From assembly GCA_013695495.1 (NCBI GenBank), contig JACDAK010000128.1, positions 1 to 16,739 on the forward strand: DNA of 16,739 bases. The letters run 5' to 3'. Origin of the DNA: Blastocatellia bacterium (lineage in GTDB: Bacteria; Acidobacteriota; Blastocatellia; Pyrinomonadales; Pyrinomonadaceae). Within the stretch, counting starts at the first letter, position 1, and each line of letters starts with the position of its first letter. Made by a program: the position numbers and the translations under genes. Shown here piece after piece: positions 16,065 to 16,739 of this stretch. The notes beneath the pieces were generated by a model. It saw only the letters and a program-made list of their open reading frames with translations. It had not been told where the DNA came from and made no database searches.

Positions 16065-16080
16065 TACAAGAGCCGTGCCA
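16065..16080 (-). promoter_or_regulatory. Sigma-54 (-24/-12) promoter of pilA
   Basis: On the minus strand TGGCACGGCTCTTGTA matches the RpoN consensus TGGCACG-N4-TTGCW at every fixed position except the C of TTGC (T here). The spacing from GG to the -12 element is exact. Transcription would start near 16054, about 60 nt before the pilA ATG. A sigma-54 activator gene lies just upstream, which supports the call. Confidence 0.75.
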
Positions 16081-16210
16081 AAGGGGTAAACCAGGTTAAA
16101 CATTAACGAAGGTCTTGTGTTTAGAAGGGTTGGGCGATTTCACGGGTAGGCGTGGTGCGGCGGTCAAAGCACAACTACTCGGGCTTCTTCACAGAAAGTG
16201 GCAAAGGGCT

Positions 16211-16229
16211 ACTGACAATTTGTGTCAGT
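16211..16229. promoter_or_regulatory. Inverted repeat: possible activator site or weak terminator
   Basis: ACTGACA (16211-16217) and TGTCAGT (16223-16229) form a perfect 7-bp inverted repeat with a 5-nt spacer, 6 nt after the activator gene's stop and about 140 bp upstream of the sigma-54 promoter. That distance suits an enhancer-type site for a sigma-54 activator, and it contains GTGTC, which I recall as part of the P. aeruginosa PilR site. It lacks a T tract, so a terminator role is less likely. Confidence 0.4.
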
Positions 16230-16235
16230 TTTGAG

Positions 16236-16739
16236 CTATTCCGACGCTCGCATCTTGGCGGTGAGATTTCGGATGCTGTGTTTGTCCAGGAGGTGGCGAA
16301 GCGAGCGGACCTGCATATCGAGGAGGTCTGCGGCTTTGGTCTGATTACCTGAGGTACGACGCATTGCCTCGAGAACGTAGGTTTTCTCGAGGTTGTCGAT
16401 ATGGGCGGCTAGATTAATGCCTTCATCTGGGAGGTCGAAGTCGCTTTTAATGCGTTCGGGGTTATAGTTCGTGATGTCGTCGGGAAGCCGTTCAGGTTGG
16501 ATCTGGTCGGTTCGTTCGAGGGCAACGGCTCGTTCGATGGTGTGCTCCAGTTCACGGACATTGCCGCCCCATACATAGTTTCGCAGGAGCTGCAGCGCGT
16601 TCGGCGAGACGGTAACGTCGCGGCCGGTCTGATCGCAGAATTTCTTTACGAAATGCTTTACAAGTTCCGGTATATCTTCTTTACGCTCACGAAGGGGTGG
16701 CAAGTGGATGGGAATAACCGAAACGCGATAAAAAAGGTC
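16236..16739 (-). CDS. Sigma-54-dependent activator, PilR/NtrC-like (C-terminal part, runs off window)
   Basis: Only the C-terminal 168 codons are in the window; the gene continues past 16739. The first visible residues, DFFYRVSVIPIHLPPLRERK followed by EDIPELV, are the end of the AAA+ ATPase domain of sigma-54 activators, and VWGGNVRELEHTIERAVALE is the sensor-II region. The C-terminus has a Fis-type helix-turn-helix (LEAMRRTSGNQTKAADLLDM, then QVRSLRHLLDKHSI). The R-S-L-R pattern in the recognition helix is like that of PilR. Such proteins use ATP to open sigma-54 promoters, and the neighbouring pilA promoter is the obvious target. A response-regulator N-terminus cannot be checked here. No full start codon is visible. 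Confidence 0.92.
   Translation of the reverse strand, partial: DLFYRVSVIPIHLPPLRERKEDIPELVKHFVKKFCDQTGRDVTVSPNALQLLRNYVWGGNVRELEHTIERAVALERTDQIQPERLPDDITNYNPERIKSDFDLPDEGINLAAHIDNLEKTYVLEAMRRTSGNQTKAADLLDMQVRSLRHLLDKHSIRNLTAKMRASE

Overview
The window looks like a chromosomal segment of a Gram-negative, type IV pilus-bearing bacterium. It carries lpxD (lipid A), a PilA-type pilin, a sigma-54 activator and three consecutive secreted amidohydrolase-family proteins. That mix, with TPR-rich proteins and the beta-rich C-terminal domain of the first amidohydrolase, suggests Acidobacteriota (Blastocatellia / Pyrinomonadaceae-like). This placement is an inference from gene content; there is no rRNA or marker set here to confirm it.

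Layout. 1-101: a short repeat array entering from outside the window. 230-489: remains of a Crp/Fnr-type regulator, broken by frameshifts. 670-5174 (+): a tight operon of three signal-peptide-bearing amidohydrolase paralogues, closed by a strong intrinsic terminator at 5201-5236. The middle gene keeps the metal-binding histidines; the two outer ones lack them. 5227-6769 (-): lpxD followed by msrB, with a degenerate 34-nt tandem repeat at their junction. 6913-7524 (+): a lone Uma2-family nuclease-fold protein, convergent with priA (7527-10001, -). 10071-10580 (+): a small membrane-anchored protein of unknown role whose stop codon overlaps that of the convergent ABC ATPase. 10577-13251 (-): a translationally coupled operon of ABC-2 permease, membrane-anchored TPR protein and ABC ATPase. 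13333-15342 (-): an O-antigen-ligase/Wzy_C-type membrane protein with C-terminal TPRs. 15446-15994 (-): type IV pilin. 16236 to the window edge (-): the C-terminal part of a PilR/NtrC-like sigma-54 activator.

How the genes may work together. The right end reads as a pilus module: a sigma-54 activator gene, then a pilin gene behind a near-consensus -24/-12 promoter, then an intrinsic terminator/attenuator, then a Wzy_C-family enzyme that could be a pilin O-oligosaccharyltransferase. The left end is a secreted amidohydrolase operon in which one complete active site is flanked by two apparently metal-free homologues, so a hetero-complex of active and inactive subunits is possible. The centre is mostly housekeeping (LpxD, MsrB, PriA).

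The most unusual points are the pseudoenzyme-enzyme-pseudoenzyme triad and the pilA / Wzy_C-TPR pairing. I saw no tRNA, rRNA, CRISPR array or intact insertion sequence.
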